From Fuerstiella sp. (GTDB lineage Bacteria; Planctomycetota; Planctomycetia; Planctomycetales; Planctomycetaceae), in assembly GCA_029245955.1 (NCBI GenBank), contig JAQWOH010000058.1, positions 1 to 61,461 on the forward strand: DNA of 61,461 bases. The letters run 5' to 3'. Under the pieces are notes generated by a model. It was not told where the DNA came from. It saw only the letters and a program-made list of their open reading frames with translations, and searched no databases. This document shows positions 1 to 8,216 of this stretch, piece after piece. Position 1 is the first letter of the stretch. Each line of letters begins with the position of its first letter. The translations under genes were made by a program, and so were the position numbers.

Positions 1-93
1 ATTTCGGATTGCGTCGTAGTCAATCTCACTGATGACCTGACTGACGATCTGTGCAACGAATGTCTGCAGTGGGTTTGTTGTTGTGGCTTCCAT
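1..93 (-). CDS. N-terminus of an unknown protein, cut by the window edge
   Basis: An open frame of 31 codons runs from an ATG at 93-91 off the left edge with no stop. It begins MEATTTNPLQTFVAQIVSQV and continues with a hydrophilic, probably helical stretch. There is no clear Shine-Dalgarno upstream and no family can be recognised from so few residues. It faces away from the gene-poor stretch that follows, so the region to its right would hold its promoter. It could be chance, although the frame is open throughout and starts with a plausible ATG. Confidence 0.4.
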   Translation of the reverse strand, partial: MEATTTNPLQTFVAQIVSQVISEIDYDAIRN

Positions 94-170
94 GACAGGA
101 AACATACAACGGTTATCAGCGTTGTAAATGCTGTTTCGGCCATCGCGGCATTCTCCGAAATCAGAGTTCA

Positions 171-222
171 GCGTGCCGCCAGCGCGCCGCCTGACGCGCC
201 GCCAACGCGCCGCCAGCGCGCA
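171..222. repeat. GC-rich short tandem repeat
   Basis: Four to five imperfect copies of an approximately 11-bp unit (consensus GCGCGCCGCCA) lie end to end, with spacing varying by one or two bases between copies. It is non-coding as far as can be seen. Replication slippage is the likely origin; no function can be assigned. Confidence 0.75.
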
Positions 223-478
223 GTATTTTGGTCTATTTTCTCAGATTGTTTCGCAGCCCATCACGGATCGTCGCGCAGCAACGAACGACTGGGTGGTTAG
301 CAGGGCGGTGCGAATGCGGCGAACGGTGTCGCGATTCGGAAGCACGAAAAAAAGAGGTTGCCTATAGGTTGCCAAATTGGATGACAACAGGCGCATATGA
401 GGCGATTCAGCAAAGCGACCGCATCAATGATTGTCAACGTTTTATGCAATACGTGACATGTGGCGACATCGACCTGAA

Positions 479-519
479 GATTTTGAATCCCGCGTGTCTG
501 CCAATTCCACCACTCCGGC
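479..519 (-). pseudogene. 5' half of a tRNA-Leu (CAA anticodon), truncated
   Basis: Read on the minus strand from 519, the sequence has a Leu-tRNA acceptor 5' strand (GCCGGAG), a D-arm (TGGTGGAATTGGCAGACA), the 5' anticodon stem CGGGA, and a loop TTCAAAA holding the anticodon CAA. After the first bases of the 3' anticodon stem (TC) the match stops: the 3' stem is mismatched, and no variable arm, T-arm (GGTTCGA) or 3' acceptor strand follows in the remaining 478 bases to the window edge. A functional tRNA is therefore not encoded here. The break falls at the anticodon loop/stem, a known crossover position for tyrosine integrases, so a recombination remnant is plausible. A very long intron or a split gene cannot be excluded from this window. 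Confidence 0.65.
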
Positions 520-906
520 GAAGGGGCAGAAGTATAGTCCAGCCGCGACGTTACGCAACGCTGCTGTTGATGTTCCCGCGCGGCTGAATTCAATCCGGTG
601 AGATCCAGTGTCGCCGGATTCCGGATCAGGTATCTGCAGCAGAATCCACCAGTGTGCATGCATCACAAGCCGGCATCAGCGGAGGCTGCTCTCTTACGCT
701 GCAGTCATTCTTCGAAAACACGGAGTTTTTGACCGTTCAACAGGAAAATTGCGAATGAATTCAGCTGATTTGTATGAATTCGGACGATACCGCCGGTTGA
801 ATTTCGTTAATGCAGACACTTCTGCACTACAGTTGTACATGGTGGCCGGCCTCATTTGCGGGCGAAGTTGACTGTGGCGTGTACACGCTGGTGAACATCG
901 CAGATA

Positions 907-944
907 CGGGGGTCGCGAGTCACGGGGGTCGCGAGTCACGGGGT
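907..944. repeat. 16-bp tandem duplication
   Basis: The unit CGGGGGTCGCGAGTCA occurs twice back to back (907-922, 923-938), followed by a partial third copy (CGGGGT). It lies 60-90 bases upstream of the DUF1559 gene start at 1001, in the probable promoter/leader region. TCGCGA within each unit is palindromic. No factor can be named. Confidence 0.8.
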
Positions 945-1000
945 GCCTGCCGATTCACACGTTGGTTCTTTTCATGATGTATCGCTGAGGAATTCTGCAC

Positions 1001-1966
1001 ATGCTGATGCGAAAACGTTCTACAGCCAAACAGGGCTTCACGTTGATTGAACTGTTGGTCGTGATCGCCATTATCGCTGTCCTGGTGTCGCTGCTGATGC
1101 CGGCCGTGCAGCAGGCCCGCGAAGCGGCTCGACGAACGCAATGCAAGAACAACATCAAGCAGATGGGACTGGCGATGCACAACTATCACGACGTGCACCG
1201 TTCGTTTCCGCCTGGCTGGGTGGACCAGAACGGCGGCACCTCAGCCAATTGGGGCTGGTGTGTCTATATCATGCCGATGATTGATCAGGCAAATCTGTAC
1301 ACGTTGCTGGAGGTCGGGCGGGAAAGTCTCGGGCGTTCTCTGGACAACCCGGCAAAATTTCGACTGATGACAAAACCACTGCCGGGCTTTCGCTGCCCGT
1401 CTGATACGGCTCCCGACCTTAACCCGCAGAACACAATGAGATCTGCCAGCGGCCAGGAATACGCAGTCGCGATCTCAAACTACATTGGTGCGAATGGTGG
1501 TGGCGAGTGGCGTCAGACCGAGATCCATGGAACATTTGGCCGAAACAGTCGCATCAAGATACGTGACTTTACCGACGGCACCAGCAACACACTGATGATT
1601 GGTGAGCGAGCCTGGGTGCTGCAGAATCCTGTCACGGGTCAGGTCTCGTGTAAGGCCAGTACCATCTACGGCATCAGTTCTGGTCCCGCAGGTTTCCGTC
1701 AGCGGCACGCAATGGCCAAGGGCCTGTTCGGAATCAATCAGACCGGGCCGGACACGGTTTCGTTGCCGGTCCTTTCGCCTCCACTTGACCAATGTACCCG
1801 TTCCTACAACAGTCGGCATGTGGGCGGAGCACAGTTCCTGCTGGCAGACGGGTCGGTTCGCTTTGTCAGCGAGAATATTGAGCGTGATCAGACTGGTACG
1901 AACGGCAACTTTCTGTTTCAGAACCTGCTGAACAAGGCCGATGGATACGTCATTGGCGAGTACTAA
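1001..1966 (+). CDS. DUF1559 prepilin-type protein with H-X9-DG C-terminus
   Basis: This 321-residue protein is a typical planctomycete pseudopilin-like protein. A short basic leader is followed by the type IV prepilin cleavage motif (G-F-T-L-I-E at residues 12-17) and a hydrophobic helix (about 15-37), then AVQQAREAARRTQCKNN, the hallmark entry to the DUF1559 domain. The domain carries LGLAMHNYHD-like and DGTSNTLMIGE signatures, and the C-terminus has the H-X9-DG motif (RHVGGAQFLLADGSVRFVS). Such proteins are expected to be processed by a prepilin peptidase and to be exported or surface-associated; their function is unknown. An AGG-containing site about 10 bases upstream supports the ATG at 1001; a second ATG two codons on is also possible. 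It stands alone, preceded by a tandem repeat and followed by a convergent gene. Confidence 0.93.
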   Translation: MLMRKRSTAKQGFTLIELLVVIAIIAVLVSLLMPAVQQAREAARRTQCKNNIKQMGLAMHNYHDVHRSFPPGWVDQNGGTSANWGWCVYIMPMIDQANLYTLLEVGRESLGRSLDNPAKFRLMTKPLPGFRCPSDTAPDLNPQNTMRSASGQEYAVAISNYIGANGGGEWRQTEIHGTFGRNSRIKIRDFTDGTSNTLMIGERAWVLQNPVTGQVSCKASTIYGISSGPAGFRQRHAMAKGLFGINQTGPDTVSLPVLSPPLDQCTRSYNSRHVGGAQFLLADGSVRFVSENIERDQTGTNGNFLFQNLLNKADGYVIGEY

Positions 1967-2035
1967 TTCGCATAACGCTGCAGTGAGTGCAGACGTCGTC
2001 TGAACGGTCAGGCGATGTCGAGATGATGCGTCAGA

Positions 2036-3160
2036 CTAAATCTGATTCAACAACGTATGTGCCTGAATCCGGATATCTGCGGCGCTATGTTCCTGTGAGA
2101 TCTGACTAAGTATTGCCTTCAGCTCAGCTTGACGAGCCTCGTCGATTTTTGGCCATAGTGTTTGGATCGCACGGATGCAGTTACGCAGAATGATAGGCTG
2201 TTCAAACTGCCGATGCTGCAACAGCAGTTGCTGCTGTTCCGGTGCAAGTTTGGCAAAGTCATCGCGGCCGGGGTCCGTCATGCCGTCAGTGAGCATCGCC
2301 AGCAAAACCGGGACACCCTGAACCTGACCGTTACGGGCGAGCGCCACTGCAGCGTTGGCACGTGTCATTGAATCGCCATCCAGCAACAGCACCTCCAGCT
2401 GTTCCACTGCTTCCGGACCGCTGACCAGGCCCAGCACAAATGTCGCGAGGTGACGAATCGCAGGCTCCGGATCCTGTGCAGCAAGTCTCAGTTGCTGCTT
2501 AACCGATTCTTCGTTGATCGTGGGTGCAGCGAGCGGAGTATCGAGTGTTGGAATCTCATCGGCTGTATCAGCCCGGGCATCCGGTTGTACCTGCACCTCA
2601 AATTTTCGGCCGGCAATCATGGCCAGGGACATCAGGCTGCTTTTTCGAACTTCAATGTTCTTGTCGGACTCCAGAGCTTTGGCAAGCATTGGCAGGACGA
2701 TGTCATCGGCTTCCAGGGTTCCCAGCGTTCGCGCGAGGAACTCCTGATTCTTCACCTCTTTGTCATTTGTGGACCTGGATTCCATCGACTCCTTTAACAA
2801 TTCCGACAAGGCAACAGCGACCTCCGGCTGTCTGGCCAGCAGCACTTCGTCTGTGTCAGGAGCAAGCTGCTGATTGCGAAGCACCTGAGCCAGGCCCAGA
2901 GCCGCTCGCCAGCGGCGGTTTTCATTTGAGCTGCCAAGTTCAGCGACAAGTTGGTGCCAATCCGTCTCTGAATCGGCCAGTTTTCCGAATAAGGCCCAGA
3001 CTCCGATGACAGCCGCAACAATCAGTGCCGGGATCAGAAACAGCTGAATGATGTAACCAGCCGACGGTGGTTGTACGGGCGGCAAATCTTCCGGCAGGGA
3101 TCCGGCCGAAAATGCAACCGTTTCCGGGGGGGTGTCGGTCGACGAATTAGAGTCAGTCAT
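2036..3160 (-). CDS. Membrane-anchored HEAT-repeat protein
   Basis: The protein (374 residues from the ATG at 3160) has an acidic, proline-rich N-terminal tail and one transmembrane helix (about residues 36-60: YIIQLFLIPALIVAAVIGVW). A long alpha-helical region with HEAT/armadillo-like repeats follows, for example ENRRWRAALGLAQVL, NIEVRKSSLMSLAMIAG, EPAIRHLATFVLGLVSGPEA and SMTRANAAVALARNG. It is probably a scaffold or protein-interaction module facing the cytoplasm or periplasm. I reject the 27-codon upstream extension because it is basic and unlike a natural N-terminus. It is convergent with the DUF1559 gene and codirectional with the aminotransferase fusion upstream (190-base gap). No specific partner can be named. 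Confidence 0.8.
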   Translation of the reverse strand: MTDSNSSTDTPPETVAFSAGSLPEDLPPVQPPSAGYIIQLFLIPALIVAAVIGVWALFGKLADSETDWHQLVAELGSSNENRRWRAALGLAQVLRNQQLAPDTDEVLLARQPEVAVALSELLKESMESRSTNDKEVKNQEFLARTLGTLEADDIVLPMLAKALESDKNIEVRKSSLMSLAMIAGRKFEVQVQPDARADTADEIPTLDTPLAAPTINEESVKQQLRLAAQDPEPAIRHLATFVLGLVSGPEAVEQLEVLLLDGDSMTRANAAVALARNGQVQGVPVLLAMLTDGMTDPGRDDFAKLAPEQQQLLLQHRQFEQPIILRNCIRAIQTLWPKIDEARQAELKAILSQISQEHSAADIRIQAHTLLNQI

Positions 3161-3349
3161 GATGAAATTCCGTTGGGTCAGTGCAGAAATTCTAGACCGG
3201 GTGATCCGGCTTTTCAGGCGGATCGTCTGCCGAGACGCCATTTTCCCAACGTTGACTCGATGATTCGCTGAATTCTCGCAGACCGAACCGTGCGTGCTGA
3301 AAGTCGCGCAAAATGGTCCGACCGTATTCTTTGTGCACTTCCGTTGCGG

Positions 3350-5722
3350 TCACGTCAGTCGCGTAAATCCACTGTGTTTTGCCGGTCCGCCAATGCGGTC
3401 GGCGACATTTCCGGCTGCAATGGCGGTGGCCAGTTCGGTAAACACTTCATCCAGCGCTGCAAGGTAGTCGGTGACGTGTCGTGTTTCGTGGGCCAGTGTG
3501 GCGTTGAATGCGGCGCCGGCCAGGAAGCCACGTTTCAGCATCTGTGATGTCATCAGCGTGGTCAGCGCGGCTGCATCAGGATGATCGAACGACAGTATCG
3601 CAGCTTCCGGACGACCAGGAAACGTCACTGGCAGCTTGTGTTTGCGGCCCAGATGCGCCCAGCCATTGATGACCTGCGTGCCGATTTTCGCAAGGTGCGC
3701 GGGAGCATCCAGCGACGTGAGCTTTCGTACGCACGCCACCGCTGCTGCCGGACCGACTCCTTCTGTCCAGAACGTACTGGATATAAATGACGTCTGGGCA
3801 GCCTGCATTGTTTCCTGTGTGCCGATGACCGCGCCAATGGGAAATCCATTGCCCAGTGCCTTGGCGAACACAGCCATGTCCGGATTCACACCGAACTGCC
3901 GGTGGGCACCACCGAGACACAGTCGCCAGCCGATCGAAATCTCGTCAAAGATCAATTTGGCGCCAAGACGACTACACCGCTCACGAATGCCTTCCAGAAA
4001 ACCGGGGGCCGGGTCCGTGTGTCGAGTCGGTTCCATCACCACGGCCGCCAGATCAGAGCCGTGTTCCGCGATAAGGGCATCGAGTTCTTCAAGCTGGTTG
4101 TAATGAAACGTTAGTGCGCTGCCCGCTAGTCCGGACGGAACACCGCGAGGTTCCAGCCCGGGCAGCAGGTGGCCCGTCAGTTGATCCGTTTGCGCAGCAT
4201 TACCTGGCGGTGTCAGATTTGCGGCCAGATACCAGTCGTGCCAGCCGTGGTAACCACAGATGGCGACTTTTTCACGTCCCGTGCTGGCTCGAGCGATGCG
4301 TACCGCAACAGACATGGTCTCGCCGCCGGCACGTGTAAAGCGAGCATTGTGAGCCCACGGATGAATCTGCAGCAGCAACTTCGCCAGCTCCACTTCATCT
4401 GTTGTTTGCAGGGTGGACATCGAACCAAGATTCACACGACGAATCACCGCAGCGTTCACATCCGGATCACTAAAGCCCAGCAGACAGGCCAGAATCCCTC
4501 CCAGACTCATATCGATGAAGCGGCGGCCTTCGATGTCAATGACTTCACAACCCCGAGCCTCACGGTAGTACGCCGGCCACTGGTCAGGAGCAAACATTTC
4601 GGGACGTTTGCTGAGCAGCTGTGTACCGCCCGGAATAATGTTCTTTGCCTCGCGGTAAACCGCCTGAACATCGGGCGGCGTATGAGTCAGCGGAAGACCG
4701 AGCAGACGTCGTGCCCCCAGGCAGAAAACCTCTTCCACGTCACCATCGGTCAGATGCTGATTGGTGCACGCCTGTTTCAATGCCAGCAGTGATTCGATGC
4801 CCAGTAACGTTGGTTCCGCAAATCGCGACCGCGAATAGTTCGGACGAAGTTCATCGAGCCACAAAAACCCGTCCGCCAGATTCACACAGCGGGTACGCAT
4901 CTCGGTCACGCAGAAATCCGCGCCAAAAAACAGCCGGGTGGGGCCGAACGTTTTCAGAATGGCCTCGAAGGCTTCGGGTTCACAGACCGCTGATGTATCG
5001 AAGAACACGTTGTCCAGGCCACGCAGCGATTCGATCCCTGCCACAGTGTGGCGTCCACAGAAGCCTCGCGCCGCATGGGCAAGAATCAGTCTGGCACCGG
5101 GATATTGTTCACAGTGCTGGCGAATATAGGCCTGATTGTCTGGTTCCGCCAGTGCCCGCGGCAGCACCATGTGCAGCATGATCACAAGGCCGTGCTGGTC
5201 AGCCAGCTCCCAGGCCCATTCCGGAATAAATTCTTCCGTCGGCGCGAAGAATGTGTCCTGACGAGCCGCAAACAGATGATAGACCTTGAAGCCCGCGAAG
5301 CCATCGTCGACCACCTGCCGTTCAACGGTTGCAGCGTCCTGCTGCGGTGTCACGATCATTAATCCGCGGGAGTTCGGATCCGCCTTCATCTGAGCGGCCA
5401 GAAACGCATTTGCTCCATCAATATTCAACGTCCGTGTCGGAAACGGAAAAAACAGTCCACCCGTCGGACACCGTTCCGGCATCCATTGTCCAACGCGTTC
5501 GTCGTATACGGCCCGAGTGACTTCCGGGGGGCCGGCAGCGGCCAGGGACGGTGTGGGAGTTCCCAGGTCAGCCACTCGCCAGAGATGTGCATGGGCGTCG
5601 AATGAATCCGGTGGAACGAAGTCTTTCAGTTGGCCATTGAAAATGGTCTGGTCATTGCTGTTGGCTGTTGCCCACACGTACGGACCTGTCTCATCAGCAG
5701 ATGTTTTCACAGAGGAGTTCAT
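3350..5722 (-). CDS. Amidohydrolase/class III aminotransferase (GSA-aminomutase-like) fusion
   Basis: This is a single 790-residue protein with two enzyme modules. Residues about 35-320 form an amidohydrolase_2-like TIM barrel: the metal motif DAHAHLW near the start, a His-bearing strand (VIMLHMV), ARLILAHAARG, and a late Asp (RLFFGADF). Residues about 335-780 form a fold-type I PLP enzyme of the glutamate-1-semialdehyde aminomutase group: GGTQLLSKRPEMF, RAGGETMSVAVRIARA, YHGWHDWYLA, and DEISIGWR with the Schiff-base lysine in AKALGNGFPIGAVIG. Each domain alone is common; the fusion suggests hydrolysis of an amide or lactam followed by amino transfer or shift on the product, but the substrate is unknown. 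A GTG ten codons upstream (5752) is an alternative start. No pathway genes lie next to it. Confidence 0.85.
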   Translation of the reverse strand: MNSSVKTSADETGPYVWATANSNDQTIFNGQLKDFVPPDSFDAHAHLWRVADLGTPTPSLAAAGPPEVTRAVYDERVGQWMPERCPTGGLFFPFPTRTLNIDGANAFLAAQMKADPNSRGLMIVTPQQDAATVERQVVDDGFAGFKVYHLFAARQDTFFAPTEEFIPEWAWELADQHGLVIMLHMVLPRALAEPDNQAYIRQHCEQYPGARLILAHAARGFCGRHTVAGIESLRGLDNVFFDTSAVCEPEAFEAILKTFGPTRLFFGADFCVTEMRTRCVNLADGFLWLDELRPNYSRSRFAEPTLLGIESLLALKQACTNQHLTDGDVEEVFCLGARRLLGLPLTHTPPDVQAVYREAKNIIPGGTQLLSKRPEMFAPDQWPAYYREARGCEVIDIEGRRFIDMSLGGILACLLGFSDPDVNAAVIRRVNLGSMSTLQTTDEVELAKLLLQIHPWAHNARFTRAGGETMSVAVRIARASTGREKVAICGYHGWHDWYLAANLTPPGNAAQTDQLTGHLLPGLEPRGVPSGLAGSALTFHYNQLEELDALIAEHGSDLAAVVMEPTRHTDPAPGFLEGIRERCSRLGAKLIFDEISIGWRLCLGGAHRQFGVNPDMAVFAKALGNGFPIGAVIGTQETMQAAQTSFISSTFWTEGVGPAAAVACVRKLTSLDAPAHLAKIGTQVINGWAHLGRKHKLPVTFPGRPEAAILSFDHPDAAALTTLMTSQMLKRGFLAGAAFNATLAHETRHVTDYLAALDEVFTELATAIAAGNVADRIGGPAKHSGFTRLT

Positions 5723-5902
5723 GCGACTTAGGTGATCCTGAATTGATAACACAGCGATTTTGTTTATTCAGCTTCCTGGAAGCTGGCAGCGGGGTCGCCC
5801 GGGAGAAGAATCATAACATCAATTTCCAGGTAATGGTCGACCAATGCAGGGCGTAAAGTATGATGCGGCTCTGCAATTTACTCAGAAAGCGGTCGGAGAT
5901 AA

Positions 5903-7435
5903 ATGATGCCGGCGAATAGAAGGTCCAGACGAAGTTTTGTTTACGATTCAGCTACCAGTGCAACCGCCATACTCGGTGGTCTGAAGTTTATGTCCGGACT
6001 CCCCCGAGTTACGGCCGACGAAGCCAGGCTGAAATCGAATCTCATACAGTTTGGTGGCCACGTTGAACCGCTGGTGCGATTGATTGAAGAATCGCCCGCG
6101 GAAACGTTGCTCGAACGGGTTGCTGAACGTATTCGCTCGGGGAGTTCTTACCGCGAGGTTCTGGCGGCGCTGCTGCTGGCAGGCATTCGCAACGTGCAGC
6201 CACGGCCGTCTGTGGGTTTCAAATTTCACTGTGTACTGGTTGTGAATTCCTGCCACCTTGCCAGTCTTGCAGGACCGGACGAAGATCGATGGCTGCCCAT
6301 TTTCTGGGGACTGCATAACTTCAAGTCATCACAGGCTGATGAAGCTCGTCGCAGCGGATGGCAGATGAAGCCCGTGAAGGAGTCTCTGGTTCCCGATGCC
6401 ACGCGTGCTCGCCAGTTGTTTATTGAGGCGATGGACAGCTGGGACCTGGAAAAGGCTGACGTGGCTACCGCCGGACTGGTGCGAACGGCCGGTGCCACGG
6501 AGGTCTTCAATCTGTTCACCCGTTACGCCGCGCGGGATTTTCGGTCAATTGGACACAAAGCCATTTATCTGGCGAACGCATGGCGGACGCTGCAGGTCAT
6601 TGGGTGGCAGTTTGCAGAACCTGTATTGCGATCCCTCACCTTCGCATTGCTGAATCATTCTGGTGAACCGAACCCTTCGATCAGTGACCTTGATGCTGAT
6701 CGGCCATGGCGCGAAAATTCAGAGCTCCTGAGTCGAATTCCTGAAAGCTGGCTGAGCGGAAAGACCGATGACGCTGTGCCGGGACAGCTGTTTGAAACGT
6801 TTCGCAGGGGAACGCCGCGGGATGCTGCAGAATCGGCCGTCGAAGCTTTGTCTGGCGGCGTGACAGTTCAGTCAGTCTGGGACGGAGTCTTCGTGGGGGC
6901 GGGTGAGTTGCTGATGCGGCAGCCGGGAATCATTGGTCTGCACGGACTCACGACGGCGAACGCGATGCACTACCTGTGGCGGAACGCCGCTGAGGACGGC
7001 GTGCGACGACGACTGCTGCTGCAGGCGTGTTCGTTTAATCCAATGTTTCGCAAGTCTGCTGAGGGTCGAGGAGCACTTGGAAAACAGAATGTGGACTCGA
7101 TTCAGCCGGCAGGTGCAGCAGAATCCGATGACCCGTTAACGGAAATCCTGGCCGATATATCCGGCAACCGAATGAAGGCGGCCGAAAAGGTTCTGGGCTA
7201 CCTGTCCGCCGGCGGCAGCGGGCATGACCTGATCGATGCAACTCGGCAGATGCTGTTTCTGAAAGGTCGCGATGCACACGACTACAAGTTCAGCTCTGCG
7301 GTCTTCGAGGACTACCGCCATGTGAGTCCGGCATGGCGAGACCGGTATCTGGCGATGTCTGTCTTCAATCTTAAAGGCAGTGAGCACCCGGACAACGGAC
7401 TTGTGAGTCGCAGTCGTTCTGCGTTACAGGGATAG
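5903..7435 (+). CDS. Conserved-looking protein of unknown function
   Basis: This 510-residue protein is not recognised. It opens with a basic twin-arginine-like stretch (NRRSRRSFVYD) followed by a small-residue segment, which could be a weak Tat-type signal, although the hydrophobic core is poor. The remainder is rich in Ala/Leu helices and contains notable His/Asn/Trp-bearing segments (FKFHCVLVVNSCH, WGLHNFKSSQ, LTTANAMHYLWRNA) that could be ligand or metal sites. Its stop overlaps the start of the downstream NYN nuclease gene by one base (TAGTG), so the two are probably translated together. The ATG at 5906 is an equally good start. Composition matches the flanking genes, so it is native rather than recently acquired. 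Confidence 0.75.
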   Translation: MMPANRRSRRSFVYDSATSATAILGGLKFMSGLPRVTADEARLKSNLIQFGGHVEPLVRLIEESPAETLLERVAERIRSGSSYREVLAALLLAGIRNVQPRPSVGFKFHCVLVVNSCHLASLAGPDEDRWLPIFWGLHNFKSSQADEARRSGWQMKPVKESLVPDATRARQLFIEAMDSWDLEKADVATAGLVRTAGATEVFNLFTRYAARDFRSIGHKAIYLANAWRTLQVIGWQFAEPVLRSLTFALLNHSGEPNPSISDLDADRPWRENSELLSRIPESWLSGKTDDAVPGQLFETFRRGTPRDAAESAVEALSGGVTVQSVWDGVFVGAGELLMRQPGIIGLHGLTTANAMHYLWRNAAEDGVRRRLLLQACSFNPMFRKSAEGRGALGKQNVDSIQPAGAAESDDPLTEILADISGNRMKAAEKVLGYLSAGGSGHDLIDATRQMLFLKGRDAHDYKFSSAVFEDYRHVSPAWRDRYLAMSVFNLKGSEHPDNGLVSRSRSALQG

Positions 7436-8109
7436 TGTCGCGATCATCGGTCGTCGCAGCAAATCTTATCAACAAGCCACCGAACCGGAAAACGAAAACT
7501 GTGGCAGCTCACTATCTCATCATCGACGGGTACAACCTGATGCATGCCGCCGGTCTTGCTCGGCGAAGTTACGGCCAGGGAGATCTGGAACGCTGTCGGA
7601 ATCAGCTGAATCGACTGCTGCTGGATCTGCTCGGTCGCGACGCGATCAGCCGTGCGTCGGTTGTCTATGACGCGTTTGAATCAACCTCTGATACGAATCG
7701 CAGTCAGGACCACGGTGGGCTGCATGTGCTGTATGCTCCTAAGGGAACGGATGCCGATACGGAAATTGAACGACTGCTGAATCAGCACAGCAGCCCGAAG
7801 CAGGTGTTGGTTGTTTCCAGCGACCATCGTCTGCACAAGGCGGCTCGACGACGAAAGGCGGCCTGCGTCGACAGCGAAGACTTTCTGACAGGCATTCAAT
7901 CGTCGGCGGAAACAAAGATGCGCCAACTGCGACAACCGCCGCCTGAGAAAAACGTTTCACACCAGGCGGGCGAGGAACAGCTGCAAAGCTGGGCCGATGA
8001 ATTCGAACAGAGCGAGGACCAGGCCGATTCAACATCTAACGACCGGTCGTTCCCTGACGAATACGTCAGGGACATCCAGCGGGAGCTCGACAACGACAAA
8101 CTGCCGTAG
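7435..8109 (+). CDS. NYN/YacP-like (PIN-fold) nuclease
   Basis: The 224-residue protein carries a NYN domain of the YacP (Rae1) type at about residues 26-150. The acidic strand is YLIIDGYNLMHA, followed by SRASVVYDAF, a DADTEIERLL acidic segment, and VLVVSSDHRLHKAARRRKA with DSEDFL, together giving the usual Asp cluster of PIN-like metal-dependent RNases. The C-terminal 70 residues are hydrophilic, Glu/Gln/Asp-rich and probably disordered. YacP/Rae1 in Bacillus is a ribosome-associated endoribonuclease; the same role is only inferred here. Translation probably starts at the GTG overlapping the previous stop, or at a GTG at 7501, which would remove a 22-residue basic tail. Confidence 0.85.
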   Translation: MSRSSVVAANLINKPPNRKTKTVAAHYLIIDGYNLMHAAGLARRSYGQGDLERCRNQLNRLLLDLLGRDAISRASVVYDAFESTSDTNRSQDHGGLHVLYAPKGTDADTEIERLLNQHSSPKQVLVVSSDHRLHKAARRRKAACVDSEDFLTGIQSSAETKMRQLRQPPPEKNVSHQAGEEQLQSWADEFEQSEDQADSTSNDRSFPDEYVRDIQRELDNDKLP

Positions 8110-8216
8110 CGCCAGGTCACACTCAGCGCTGGAAAATGGGGGCAGGTGCCCAAAGTGCGAAGCCCCCTTCGGGCCGTTCCGGTTCTTGGTGCCTAACCCC
8201 GTTTTGCTGGCAATGT

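Larger units (their letters stand above)
94..1000. other. Gene-poor region with repeats and a tRNA fragment
   Basis: About 900 bases separate the partial gene at the left edge from the pilin-like gene at 1001. The frames that are open here show no recognisable protein, and their codon use looks random. What can be supported is a GC-rich tandem repeat (171-222), the 5' half of a tRNA-Leu on the minus strand (479-519), and a 16-bp tandem duplication (907-944) just upstream of the next gene. The rest shows nothing recognisable. Confidence 0.6.

Noticed and set aside
479..519. A group I intron in tRNA-Leu
   Set aside because: Bacterial tRNA-Leu introns are known for UAA rather than CAA anticodons, and no 3' half or intron core was seen to the window edge; kept only as an open alternative.
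8138..8167. GGGGGC/GCCCCC inverted repeat between the convergent NYN and M16 genes as a terminator
   Set aside because: A six-pair stem with an 18-nt loop and no T-run on either side; not enough to call.
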